Origin: Gallaecimonas xiamenensis 3-C-1
GTDB taxonomy: Bacteria; Pseudomonadota; Gammaproteobacteria; Enterobacterales; Gallaecimonadaceae
DNA length: 49,792 nucleotides
Reading direction: 5' to 3'
NCBI RefSeq assembly: GCF_000299915.1
Contig: NZ_AMRI01000030.1
Span: 1-49,792, forward strand
Shown here: piece after piece, positions 1 through 8,407 of the stretch
How positions within the stretch are numbered: position 1 is the first letter of the stretch
Layout: every line of letters starts with the position of its first letter
Notes under the pieces: generated by a model
What the model was told of the DNA's origin: nothing
Seen by the model: only the letters and a program-made list of their open reading frames with translations
Databases searched by the model: none
Program-made: the position numbers and the translations under genes

Positions 1-79
1 AACACTATCGCTACTTCAGTCATCATCGCCCCTGGTCGCCTTTATTGGCTTGTGTATTTTGTCCTGCTGCGAGTCTGTC

Positions 80-889
80 ATGCGCTACCCCTTGTCATTG
101 CTGCTTGCCCTAACCCTGCTGGGCGGCTGCGCCAGCCAAGCCCCCACCACCCAGCCCCGCACCAGCTACCAAGAAGCCCTTTACCGCTTTGACTTTGTCG
201 GCGCCCAGAGGTTGCTGCTGGCCCAAAAAGCCCAGGGGGACAAACGGGCAGCACGCTATCTGGCGGACCAGGGTGAATGGTTGGCCGGCCAGGTCGTCTT
301 ACAACAAGCTAGCCCCCAGACCCAGGCCGAGCAGGCCGAGACCTTGATCCTCCAAAGTGGCCCGCAGATGTCTGATTTCAGGGAAGCGGCCCACTGGGCA
401 AAATCGGCCGCACAGGCCGGTAACCCCCAGGGTCAGTATTGGTTGGGTTGGCTCTTGGAAAAAGGCCAGGGATTTCGCCAAAATCCACACCAGGCCAGCT
501 ACTGGTATCAGCAGGCAGCCCAACAAGGCCTGGCCTGCGCCCAACGGCAACTGGCCCTGCTGCTGGAAAACGGCGCGCTGATGGTTCCTGACCTGCAAGA
601 AGCAGCCCATTGGTATGGCGCCGCCGCCCGCCAGGGCGATCCGTTAGCCCAGCTCAACCTGGGCCAGTTGTACCTGCAAGGCCGGGGCGTGCCCCAAGAT
701 CTGGGCCAGGCAGAGCACTGGTACCAGCAAGCGGCCGAGCAAGGTGAAGCCAAGGCCCAGTACCAGCTCGGCATGTTGCTGCACCTCAACCAGGGCCTGC
801 CCCTGGACAGCCCCCAGCCCCGGTATTGGCTGCAAAAAGCCGCCGAACAGGGCAACGTTCAGGCACTGGACACCCTGTCAACGCTGTAA
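80..889 (+). CDS. Sel1-repeat (SLR) lipoprotein
   Basis: I start it at the ATG at 80 rather than an in-frame ATG at 50, because it then begins with a classic lipoprotein signal: basic start, leucine-rich core and lipobox LGGC with the lipidated Cys at residue 17. The mature part has four to five Sel1-like repeats of about 36 residues, seen as recurring A-x-x-W-Y-x-x-A-A-x-Q-G and A-Q-x-x-L-G-x-L-x-x-x-G-x-G patterns from about residue 105 to the end. Such alpha-alpha repeats usually scaffold protein interactions in the envelope. The partner is unknown. A hairpin terminator follows and polB converges from the right. Sure of the family; the specific role cannot be read. Confidence 0.85.
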   Translation: MRYPLSLLLALTLLGGCASQAPTTQPRTSYQEALYRFDFVGAQRLLLAQKAQGDKRAARYLADQGEWLAGQVVLQQASPQTQAEQAETLILQSGPQMSDFREAAHWAKSAAQAGNPQGQYWLGWLLEKGQGFRQNPHQASYWYQQAAQQGLACAQRQLALLLENGALMVPDLQEAAHWYGAAARQGDPLAQLNLGQLYLQGRGVPQDLGQAEHWYQQAAEQGEAKAQYQLGMLLHLNQGLPLDSPQPRYWLQKAAEQGNVQALDTLSTL

Positions 890-917
890 GATAGACCCAA
901 GCGGTATCCTTCCATGT

Positions 918-951
918 CCCTTTGCCACAGAGCAGTGGCAAAGGGGCTTTT
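918..951 (+). terminator. Terminator after the Sel1 lipoprotein gene
   Basis: A perfect 11-bp stem (918-928 with 935-945) with a 6-base loop is followed by a short T tract. It lies between the convergent Sel1 gene and polB. Confidence 0.7.
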
Positions 952-963
952 AAAGCGCCTTTG

Positions 964-3288
964 TTAGAAGAGCCCCAGCTGGCCACCCACCAGGCGTTCA
1001 AAGTCCAGGTCCACAAAGGGCAATATGGCCTCGGCCACCGGCTTTAACTGGCGGTCGATATAGTGCTGGTAGTCGATGGGGCTTTGCTGGTATTCCAGCG
1101 GTTCGGGGCCGTTTAGGGTCATCAGGTAACTGATACTGCCCTTGCCCTGGTATTTGAGGGTTTTGCCCAGCTTTTTGTTGTGCTCGTCGGCCAGGCGGGC
1201 CGCCCTGACATGGGGCGGAACGTTCTTCACGTACTGGTCGAGCTTACGGCGCAGGCGCTTTTTATAAACCAATTCGCTGTCCCTTTCCCCGGCCAGGGTG
1301 GCCTCCACCGACTGGCGCACAAAGTCGCTGGGGTCCTTGTCTTCAAACACCAGCCGGTAGAGCTGGGTCTGGAACTGCTTGGCCAGGGGCGTCCAGTCGG
1401 TGCGCACCGTTTCCAATCCCTTGAACACCAGTTCGCCGTCGGCGGTCATGCCGGCATAGCGTTTCTTGGAGCCGGCCTCAGAGCCCCGGATGGTGGGCAT
1501 CAAAAAGCGCTGGTAATGGGTCTCGTACTCCAGCTCCAGGTGGCATTCGAGGTCAAATTCGTCCTTAAGATGTTGCTGCCACTTGTGGTTGATGTCCGCC
1601 GCCAGCTGCTGGCCTATGGCGTCGGCCTGCTCGTGGCTCAGGGCTTCGGCCAGCAGCACAAAGGTGGAGTCGGTGTCGCCGTAGATCACCTGGTGCCCGG
1701 CTTCTGCCACCCATTTGGCGGTTTGCTGCATGATGGCGTGGCCGCGCAGGGTAATGGAACTGGCAAGGCGCGGGTCGTAAAAGCGGCAGCCTCCCGAGCC
1801 CAATACCCCGTAGAAGGAGTTCATCAAGATCTTGATGGCCTGGGAGCGGGGCGCGTCCTTTTGGCGCTTGGCCTGATCTCTGGCCTGCCAAAGTTCGGTG
1901 ATGATATCCGGCAAGAAATGCTGGTGACGTGAGAACTTGGCCTCACGAAAACCGGGGATGGCGTCCTCTTGCTCAAGGCCCAGGATGAGGCCAAGGGGGT
2001 CGATTTTGAAGGTGCGGATAATACTGGGGTACAGACTCTTGAAATCCAGCACCAGCACGTTGCGATAGAGCCCCGGGCGCGAGTCCATTACATAGCCACC
2101 GGGACTGGCCAGGCCGCCACCGGCCGGCAGGTTGGGGGCTACAAAGCCGGCCCGGTGCAGCTTGGGCAGGTAGAGGTTGGTAAAAGCCGCCACCGACCCC
2201 CCTGCCCTGTCCAGCTCCAGGCCGGTCAGCTGGCTGCGCAGCACCAAAAAGTCCAGGAGCCGGGTGTGGGCGAAGATGTCCCAGACCAGCACGCAGTCTT
2301 CCAGGTTGTAGGCGGCCAACTTGCCCTTGTCATGGTGAAAGTCGTGGGTGATCTGGGCCAGGCGGTTGTCCACATCCTCGGTTTTCTTGCCGCGCCCCAA
2401 CAAGGCCTGGGACACAAATTCCAGGCTGAAACTCTCGAAGTTGTAGGTGGCGATCTTCAGGCCATCGATGCCGTCGATGGCCACCCGCCCCGGCAAAGAC
2501 GCAAAGGCCTGGCCGTCGCCGGTGGCGTCCCGTATCCAAAGGGCTTCACCGCCCCGGCCCAGGCGCAGGGTCATGCCGTGGCGCTCGGCCCTTTTGGCCA
2601 GCAGCCGCAAGTCGAAGGCCACCACCGACCAGCCGATGAGAATGTCCGGGTCCAGGCGGGTGATTTCCGCTTCCAGGGCCTTGAGCAGGGCTTTTTCGTC
2701 GGCCACCCAGCGCATCTGGCATGGGGCTTCCTGGGGCGGGCCCACCATGATCACCAGCGCCGCCCCGTGGCCGTAGAGGCCAACCGAGTAGAGCTCGCCC
2801 TTGGCGGAGCACTCCACATCCAGGCTCAGCACCTTGAGATCCGGGCTGTAGTCCCCCCCTTTTAGGCGCACCTGGCGCCATTGGCTGTAACCGGCCTTTT
2901 GCTCGGCGACGCCGTCAAAGAGGATGCCGCCCCGGGCAAAGCGCTCCATCAGGTAGCGGTCATGAAGCTTGATGTCCGCTTCCAACACTTCAATACCGTT
3001 GCTGGTGAGCTGGGCCTGGCCCTGCTTGTGGGCCTCGAGGGAAGGGAAATAAAGCATGGCCACCGCCTGATGGCTGAAATTGTTAAAGCCCAGTTCGCGA
3101 CTTTCCGCCAACAAGCTTCCCAGCAGCCGCTTAGCCTTGGCCAGGTGTTCCCTTGCCACCATCAGCACCGGCTTTTCACCTTCCACCACCAGCTTGGCCG
3201 GCCCATGCGGGGTGGTCAGCCAGAGATGGATCTCGGTTTGGCCACCCACATCGCGGTGGTGGCGGGACAACAGGAAACCTTGGGCCAA
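964..3288 (-). CDS. polB: DNA polymerase II (family B, SOS-inducible)
   Basis: Family B DNA polymerase of 774 residues with 3'-5' exonuclease, used for translesion synthesis and restart at damage. Exo I is D-V-E. Exo II reads S-V-V-A-F-D with Ser221 where the family has Asn. Exo III is Y-N-L-E-D. Polymerase motif A is SLYPSI, motif B is K-I-L-M-N-S-F-Y-G, and motif C is YGDTDS. It ends GQLGLF like the E. coli enzyme. The open frame runs up to 3345, but I start at TTG 3288: a GGAG site sits 6 bases upstream, the protein then begins M-A-Q-G-F, matching E. coli PolB, and the LexA box at 3321-3340 then lies upstream instead of inside the gene. Very sure of identity; start about 85 % sure. Confidence 0.97.
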   Translation of the reverse strand: MAQGFLLSRHHRDVGGQTEIHLWLTTPHGPAKLVVEGEKPVLMVAREHLAKAKRLLGSLLAESRELGFNNFSHQAVAMLYFPSLEAHKQGQAQLTSNGIEVLEADIKLHDRYLMERFARGGILFDGVAEQKAGYSQWRQVRLKGGDYSPDLKVLSLDVECSAKGELYSVGLYGHGAALVIMVGPPQEAPCQMRWVADEKALLKALEAEITRLDPDILIGWSVVAFDLRLLAKRAERHGMTLRLGRGGEALWIRDATGDGQAFASLPGRVAIDGIDGLKIATYNFESFSLEFVSQALLGRGKKTEDVDNRLAQITHDFHHDKGKLAAYNLEDCVLVWDIFAHTRLLDFLVLRSQLTGLELDRAGGSVAAFTNLYLPKLHRAGFVAPNLPAGGGLASPGGYVMDSRPGLYRNVLVLDFKSLYPSIIRTFKIDPLGLILGLEQEDAIPGFREAKFSRHQHFLPDIITELWQARDQAKRQKDAPRSQAIKILMNSFYGVLGSGGCRFYDPRLASSITLRGHAIMQQTAKWVAEAGHQVIYGDTDSTFVLLAEALSHEQADAIGQQLAADINHKWQQHLKDEFDLECHLELEYETHYQRFLMPTIRGSEAGSKKRYAGMTADGELVFKGLETVRTDWTPLAKQFQTQLYRLVFEDKDPSDFVRQSVEATLAGERDSELVYKKRLRRKLDQYVKNVPPHVRAARLADEHNKKLGKTLKYQGKGSISYLMTLNGPEPLEYQQSPIDYQHYIDRQLKPVAEAILPFVDLDFERLVGGQLGLF

Positions 3289-3320
3289 GAAAAACTCCAA
3301 CCAAAATACTGGCTTAAGAA

Positions 3321-3340
3321 TACTGTTTATAAAAACAGTA
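3321..3340 (-). promoter_or_regulatory. LexA (SOS) box upstream of polB
   Basis: The 20-bp site TACTGTTTATAAAAACAGTA matches the gammaproteobacterial LexA consensus (TACTG-N4-TN2-CAGTA type, CTG-N10-CAG core). It ends 33 bp before the inferred polB TTG start, so LexA would block the polB promoter until SOS induction. It lies about 100 bp upstream of the divergent GGDEF gene, which it might also affect. Confidence 0.88.
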
Positions 3341-3440
3341 ATCAAAGATCAAAATTCAGATCTCTGATTAAGACGTCGCTTAAAGGCAATGGTAGGATGC
3401 CTGTCCTAGTCCCCAGTAACCACGCTGCCTCGGGCGGCAT

Positions 3441-4598
3441 TTGACGACTCCAGGGCCCTGTGTGAGCGCCGAGCAAAGCACACTTTTCCTTGTTCTAATT
3501 CTTATCGCCGCCATTGCTGCCGTTGCCTGGTTGTCCATGGCCCTGCCAATGAAAGTGGCCCCAAGGGCGTCGCTACGCTTTGCCCTGGCCAACAGCCTGC
3601 TGGTGGCCGGGGTGCAGATGATGTTTTGGCGAGGCCCTGACCTGAGCTGGCTGGCATCTGACTTTCTCAATATCGCCGCCCTGGTGTTGATCCGCTCTGG
3701 TACCCAGTACCTGATGAAGATCCGGGTGACCCGCCTAGAGCACTGCCTGGTACTGCTGGTCTATGGCGTGGCCATAGGGGCCATAGGCGCCGAAGAAGAG
3801 GACCACCGCTGGCTGGGGGTCGCCTTCTCCCTGGCGGCAGCCTACATCTTTTCACGGCTGCTATTCGAGTCTCTGCTGGCCATACGCCATTGGTTCGGCC
3901 TGTCGGTCAGTTTCTGGCTGAACTGGCCTTTCGCCCTGGTGGCCCTGTTCATGCTGTTTCGGGCCATTGTGCTGGTCTTCCACGATATTCCTGACCAGGA
4001 TGTGGGCCGCAATATCGGGGCCGAGGTGGCCTGGCTCTACTTGTCCCTGTGGCTGCTGATCAACATCAGCATGGTGGGCTGCGCCCTTGGCCGGCTGATC
4101 CTCAAAATCCGCCTGCTGGCCGACCGCGACCCCCTCACCGGCCTGCTTAACCGCCGGGTATTCCAAGACCGCCAACAGCAACTGGATCAGGACAAGCAAA
4201 GCCATTACAGCCTGGTACTGGTGGATCTGGACGATTTCAAGTGTATCAATGACCGCTTTGGCCATGTGCTGGGTGACCAGGCCCTTCGCCACTGTGCCCA
4301 GCTATTGCAGCAGGGGCTGGGCAGGGAAGACTTGCTGGCCCGCCTGGGCGGAGAGGAATTCGTGATCCTGCTGCCGGGGCATTCAAAGCAGCAGGCCAGC
4401 GCCTTGGCCAGCCGCCTTATCGCCACCCTGGGCCAAAGCCCCCTGCACAGCGAACAGGGCCAGGTACAGATCAGCGCCAGCTTCGGGGTAGCGGACAATA
4501 GCCAGGCCAGGGGAGACAACCTTTATCGCCTGGCCGATCTGGCCCTATACCAAGCCAAGCAGGGTGGAAAATGCCAAGTGGTGGCCTACGGCACTTGA
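3441..4598 (+). CDS. Membrane-bound diguanylate cyclase (GGDEF)
   Basis: About 385 residues. The first 215 or so contain about six hydrophobic segments and no recognised sensor name. The C-terminal third is a GGDEF domain with signature GGEEF at 303-307, preceded by the D-x-D-D-F-K and N-D-x-x-G-H motifs, so it should make cyclic di-GMP from two GTP. The five residues before GGEEF are not preceded by R-x-x-D, so the usual inhibitory I-site appears absent. The start is uncertain: TTG 3441 or GTG 3462, both just before the first membrane segment and neither with a strong ribosome site. It is followed after 104 bp by a second GGDEF gene. Confidence 0.88.
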   Translation: MTTPGPCVSAEQSTLFLVLILIAAIAAVAWLSMALPMKVAPRASLRFALANSLLVAGVQMMFWRGPDLSWLASDFLNIAALVLIRSGTQYLMKIRVTRLEHCLVLLVYGVAIGAIGAEEEDHRWLGVAFSLAAAYIFSRLLFESLLAIRHWFGLSVSFWLNWPFALVALFMLFRAIVLVFHDIPDQDVGRNIGAEVAWLYLSLWLLINISMVGCALGRLILKIRLLADRDPLTGLLNRRVFQDRQQQLDQDKQSHYSLVLVDLDDFKCINDRFGHVLGDQALRHCAQLLQQGLGREDLLARLGGEEFVILLPGHSKQQASALASRLIATLGQSPLHSEQGQVQISASFGVADNSQARGDNLYRLADLALYQAKQGGKCQVVAYGT

Positions 4599-4627
4599 AG
4601 CTGGCCGCCAAGCTTCGTATAGTTTTT
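4597..4627 (+). terminator. Weak hairpin terminator candidate
   Basis: An inverted repeat GAAGCT / AGCTTC (4597-4602, 4611-4616) overlaps the stop codon and is followed by a five-T run. The stem is short, so this may only partly uncouple the two GGDEF genes. Confidence 0.35.
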
Positions 4628-4702
4628 GCCCGCACAAACCATAAGCACTCAAGCGGTCGTTCAACGGGATTTGGCACGCTGAAGTAATTCCGGAAAAAGA
4701 CC

Positions 4703-6313
4703 ATGATGTGCCGCTTGCTGTTGTTGTTACTGCTGGCTTGCCCTGCCTGGGCAACCCCCCCCCGTATACTGCTGCTGCATTCCTATCATCCCCAGTACAG
4801 TTGGACCCAGGGCTTTCAAAAGGGCATCAAAGACGGATTGGCCGGGCACCTGCCGGTGGAAGCCCTGCACGAAGAATTCATGGACGCTCGCCGTTTTGAC
4901 GGCGAGGTGGACGAAGATCTGCTGCTGTACTGGCTGGCCAGCAAGTACCGTAAACACCAGCCGGATCTGGTGATCACCACAGACGATGCCGCCTTCGAGC
5001 TGCTGCGTGGGCCAGGCAAGGCGCTGTTTGGCAAGGTGCCGCTGCTGTTCATGGGCGTCAATATCCCGCCCCAACAGCCCCTATCGGCCAACATCGGCGG
5101 CCTGGTGGAAGGGGACGCCATCGCCGCCAATCTGCAACTGATCGAACAGATGCTACCCAATACCCGCCGCATCGTGCTGCTGTCCGGCTCCTGCCAGCTG
5201 GGCCGCTTCCTGGCGGCCAAGGCCAAGGACCAGGCCGAGAGTTGGCGGCGCCAGGGCCATAAGGCCGAAATCGAGGTCTGGGACGAGCTGGATTTGGAGC
5301 AGCTTCGCAGCCGCCTGGCAGCCCTGCCCTCGGACACCGCCGCCCTGCTGCTGATCATCCACAAAGACGCCAAGGGTCAGTATTTTTCCTACGAAGATGT
5401 GGTTCCCCAATTGAGCCGCGACACCCCGGTGCCCCTCTTTGCCATGTGGGGGCCTTTGCTTGGCCTGGGCGTGGTAGGTGGTGTCATGAACGACCCCTAC
5501 CTGCAGGGCCTGCAAGTGGCCGCCATGGCGCTGGACAGGCTGGCCGGCAAGCCAGCGGTGGTTGAAAGCGGCGACTTCTACCCCCGCTTTGACGGCCAGC
5601 AATTGGACAGGTTCGCCATAGACAGGGACCGGCTGCCCTCCGGCAGCACCCTTTCCGGCCAGGCCAAGCCCAGCCAGGCCGGTACCGCCTTGTTGATGAT
5701 GACCTTGCTGGTGGTGGGTCTGGCCGCCTTTGCCTGGCAGCGTTACCGCCACAGCCTGCAGCACCCCCTGGAAGCGCGGGTGGCGCACCTTAAAGCCCGC
5801 AACAAGGCCCTGACCCGCTTGGCCCGCAAGCTCGACAGCGCTGCCCATACCGATCCCTTGACCGGCCTGCCCAATCGCCGGGCCTGCGACCTGCAGCTCA
5901 ACCAGGCCCTGGCCAGCCGCCAGGACAAGCCGCTGTATTTGGCACTGCTGGACCTGGACCACTTCAAGGTGATCAACGACAGCCTGGGCCATGATAAGGG
6001 TGACCAGGTACTGGCTGCCGTAGCCCTGGCCATGAACCAGGCGCTGGACGGCCAGGGCAGCCTGTTCCGCTGGGGTGGTGAAGAGTTTTTACTGCTGCTA
6101 AGGGGCCTGGAGAAAGACAAGGCCCTGGCCCTGTGTGAAAAACTACGTGCCCAGATAGCGGCGCTGGCCTTGCCCGGGCTACCAGCCATCAGCGTCAGTG
6201 TGGGGTTGGCGCCGTTGAGCCGCATCAGCGGCAAGAGCGCCGCCCTGAGGGGAGCAGACAAGGCCTTGTATCAGGCCAAGTCGCTGGGCCGAAACCGGGT
6301 CCAGGCCCAATAA
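4703..6313 (+). CDS. Periplasmic-sensor diguanylate cyclase (ABC-type sensor + GGDEF)
   Basis: 536 residues in three parts. A signal peptide (1 to about 18) leads into a periplasmic region of about 300 residues that begins I-L-L-L-H-S-Y-H-P and resembles ABC-transporter substrate-binding folds fused to sensor kinases and cyclases. A single membrane segment lies at about 326-347. A cytoplasmic GGDEF domain carries GGEEF at 458-462 and a conserved L-D-H-F-K-x-I-N-D motif. It should couple an extracellular ligand to cyclic di-GMP synthesis; the ligand is unknown. No R-x-x-D I-site is seen before GGEEF. Two adjacent ATG codons (4703, 4706) are possible starts. A bidirectional terminator separates it from the convergent chemotaxis receptor. 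Confidence 0.9.
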   Translation: MMCRLLLLLLLACPAWATPPRILLLHSYHPQYSWTQGFQKGIKDGLAGHLPVEALHEEFMDARRFDGEVDEDLLLYWLASKYRKHQPDLVITTDDAAFELLRGPGKALFGKVPLLFMGVNIPPQQPLSANIGGLVEGDAIAANLQLIEQMLPNTRRIVLLSGSCQLGRFLAAKAKDQAESWRRQGHKAEIEVWDELDLEQLRSRLAALPSDTAALLLIIHKDAKGQYFSYEDVVPQLSRDTPVPLFAMWGPLLGLGVVGGVMNDPYLQGLQVAAMALDRLAGKPAVVESGDFYPRFDGQQLDRFAIDRDRLPSGSTLSGQAKPSQAGTALLMMTLLVVGLAAFAWQRYRHSLQHPLEARVAHLKARNKALTRLARKLDSAAHTDPLTGLPNRRACDLQLNQALASRQDKPLYLALLDLDHFKVINDSLGHDKGDQVLAAVALAMNQALDGQGSLFRWGGEEFLLLLRGLEKDKALALCEKLRAQIAALALPGLPAISVSVGLAPLSRISGKSAALRGADKALYQAKSLGRNRVQAQ

Positions 6314-6339
6314 AAAAGCGGCCCTTGGGCCGCTTTTTT
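6312..6339. terminator. Bidirectional terminator between GGDEF and chemoreceptor genes
   Basis: A 13-bp perfect stem flanked by A6 and T6 (6312-6324 with 6327-6339) serves both convergent genes. Confidence 0.9.
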
Positions 6340-8267
6340 CAGAGTTTGAACCTGGCCACCAGAGACTGGAGCTCGGCCCCCAGGCCCGCCAGGCTCTCGG
6401 TAGCATTGGCCGTTTCTTCGGAGGCAGAGGCGGTCTGCTCGGCGATCTCCCGCACCTGCACCACGCTCTTGTTGATGTCTTCGGCCACTGTGCTCTGCTC
6501 TTCGGCGGCAGTGGCTATCTGGTGATTCATGTCCTGGATGCGAGACACGGCATTGGCGATCTCGGTGAGCATGACCCCGGCCTGCTGAGCAAGAGAGACG
6601 GTGTCGTCGGTCAGGTGACGGCTCTTGTCCATCATCAGTACCGACTCCTGGGTGCCCTTTTGCAGGGCCGCGATCAGCGCTTCAATCTCTTCGGTAGACT
6701 CCTGGGTACGACGCGCCAGGCCCCGCACTTCGTCGGCCACCACCGCAAAGCCCCGGCCGGCCTCGCCGGCACGGGCCGCTTCGATGGCAGCATTCAGGGC
6801 CAGCAGGTTGGTCTGCTCTGCCACCGCCTTGATCACGTCCAGCACCTTGCCGATGCTGTCGCTCTCGTTCTTCAGGTGAGCCATGGCCTGAGCGGTGATC
6901 TCTATCTCTCTGGACAGGGTTTCGATCTGCTCCACCGCCTTGCCCACCGCCTTGTTGCCGTCACCTGTGGTGTGGTCGGCTTCGCTGGCGGCCACGGCGG
7001 CCAGTTCGGCGTTGCGGGCCACTTCCTGTACTGTGGCGGTCATTTCGTTGATAGCGGTGGCCACCTGATCGGTCTCGGCCCTTTGCCGCTGCATGCCGGC
7101 ACTGTTCTGTTCCGTCACTGCCGACAGCTGCTCGGCGGACGCCGCCAACTGGGCCACGCTGGAGCCGATCTGGCCCATAACGTCCCGAAGGGTGTCGTTC
7201 ATGTGAGCCATGGCTTCCTGCATCTGGCCCAGTTCGTCCTTGCGCTGGGTGTTGATGCGCTGGGTCAGGTCGCCCTTGGCGATGGTGCGGGCCGCTTTGA
7301 CGGTTTCACGCAGGGGGCCGACGATCTGGCCGGTGATGATCCAGGCGGCAGCAGCACCCAGGATCAGGGCCAGCACCACTACCACACCCTGGGTCAGGTT
7401 GGCCCTGTCCCCGTCGGCTTGGCGCTTACGGGACTGCTCCGCCATCATCTTGTCCACTTCGCTGCTCAGTACTTCGGCCCCTTGGTTCAGCTTGCGGCGC
7501 AGCTGTTCCATGGCGCTGACCACCTTGTTGAGCCGCTCCACATGCTCGCGATAGCCAGACAGGGCCTTGAGGGCCTCGGTCAGGGTGTTCATGTCACTGG
7601 TGCCGACATTGAGGGTTGCCGCCAGGTCTTGAATCTCGGCCATGGTTGTCATGGCGGCGTCCAAGTTCTTGGCGCTCTCATCGAAGATATAACCGCGCAT
7701 GTGGTAGCGCAGCATGGCCACCCGCTGATTGATGTCGGCAGAGATAAGGGCATTGCGCACCACGGCGTCGTCGGCAGTCAACTCGGCCATGTTCACCAGG
7801 CTTTCGTTAAGCTGGGTCACCTTGCCCACCATGGTGTTGCCTATCTTGACCCAACTGCCACGCACCTGGTCCTTTTCCTTGGAAAGGGCCACGAACTGGG
7901 CAAAGTCCTGCTGGTAATTGCTGGCGGTTTTCTTGATAAGGGTCAGGCGGTCCAGGTCGTCCTGGTCATGGAACAGCGCCATGTTCTTGTCGATGCTGCC
8001 TTTGACCCTGTCCACGGCCTTGTTGAAGGCGTCGATATGCTTGGCTTCACCGCTCACCAGGAAGTCCCGGCGATTCACTTCAGAATCCATCAGCATGTCG
8101 TTGAGGTCGCCGCCGATATTGACCTTCTCACTGCGCTCGAGCACTGAGTTGAGGCCATGGTTGCCAGCGCCGGCGATCACCATTGCCAGCACCAAGACGA
8201 TGCCAAAGCCAATGGCCAGCTTGGTAGCAACGGACAGGTTTTCCATGGTTCGGGATAGACTGTTCAT
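6339..8267 (-). CDS. Methyl-accepting chemotaxis protein
   Basis: 642-residue chemoreceptor. Membrane helix 1 is at about 16-36 and helix 2 at about 293-313. The helical periplasmic part between them is about 255 residues, the size of helical bimodular (HBM) sensors rather than a four-helix bundle; this call is by size and helical character only. A HAMP domain follows, then a long coiled-coil signalling domain with the family hairpin tip ([20 protein letters not shown]). It should control flagellar motion through CheA/CheW; the ligand is unknown. The C-terminus lacks an NWETF-type tail. A sigma-28-like promoter lies upstream. Confidence 0.94.
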   Translation of the reverse strand: MNSLSRTMENLSVATKLAIGFGIVLVLAMVIAGAGNHGLNSVLERSEKVNIGGDLNDMLMDSEVNRRDFLVSGEAKHIDAFNKAVDRVKGSIDKNMALFHDQDDLDRLTLIKKTASNYQQDFAQFVALSKEKDQVRGSWVKIGNTMVGKVTQLNESLVNMAELTADDAVVRNALISADINQRVAMLRYHMRGYIFDESAKNLDAAMTTMAEIQDLAATLNVGTSDMNTLTEALKALSGYREHVERLNKVVSAMEQLRRKLNQGAEVLSSEVDKMMAEQSRKRQADGDRANLTQGVVVVLALILGAAAAWIITGQIVGPLRETVKAARTIAKGDLTQRINTQRKDELGQMQEAMAHMNDTLRDVMGQIGSSVAQLAASAEQLSAVTEQNSAGMQRQRAETDQVATAINEMTATVQEVARNAELAAVAASEADHTTGDGNKAVGKAVEQIETLSREIEITAQAMAHLKNESDSIGKVLDVIKAVAEQTNLLALNAAIEAARAGEAGRGFAVVADEVRGLARRTQESTEEIEALIAALQKGTQESVLMMDKSRHLTDDTVSLAQQAGVMLTEIANAVSRIQDMNHQIATAAEEQSTVAEDINKSVVQVREIAEQTASASEETANATESLAGLGAELQSLVARFKL

Positions 8268-8310
8268 CTTTATTCTGCCGAGGTTTCTGTAGGGACGAAG
8301 TGTTCTATTA

Positions 8311-8337
8311 AAGTCGACCGGACTGCGCAGATCTTGA
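8311..8337 (-). promoter_or_regulatory. Possible sigma-28 (flagellar) promoter of the chemoreceptor gene
   Basis: Read on the minus strand: TCAAGATC, 11 bases, GTCGACTT. The spacing equals the FliA consensus TAAAGTTT-N11-GCCGATAA, with 5/8 and 4/8 matching bases. It lies about 45 bp before the start codon. Chemoreceptor genes are commonly FliA-controlled, but the base match is modest. Confidence 0.35.
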
Positions 8338-8354
8338 GCGAAGCCGCCATAAAT

Positions 8355-8375
8355 AGCCCGGCAAAGGGCCGGGCT
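8355..8375 (-). terminator. Hairpin after the nucleoside-recognition gene
   Basis: An 8-bp stem (8355-8362 with 8368-8375) with a 5-base loop is followed on the minus strand by a short AT-rich stretch. It is a probable but weak terminator for the gene ending at 8408. Confidence 0.45.
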
Positions 8376-8407
8376 GTAAGGTGGCTGTTAACAACGTTAG
8401 CAGGGCG

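Noticed and set aside
1180-2865. Long open frames opposite polB
   Set aside because: They lack motifs and ribosome sites and mirror the GC-rich third-codon bias of polB; the same holds for frames opposite the chemoreceptor (6522-8147), the lodA-type gene (12574-14469), recJ (24929-26425), cpdB (36313-37800) and rdgC (44258-45319).
3289-3345. N-terminal extension of polB to the ATG at 3345
   Set aside because: It would place the LexA box inside the gene and adds residues without likeness to Pol II; the TTG at 3288 has a good ribosome site.
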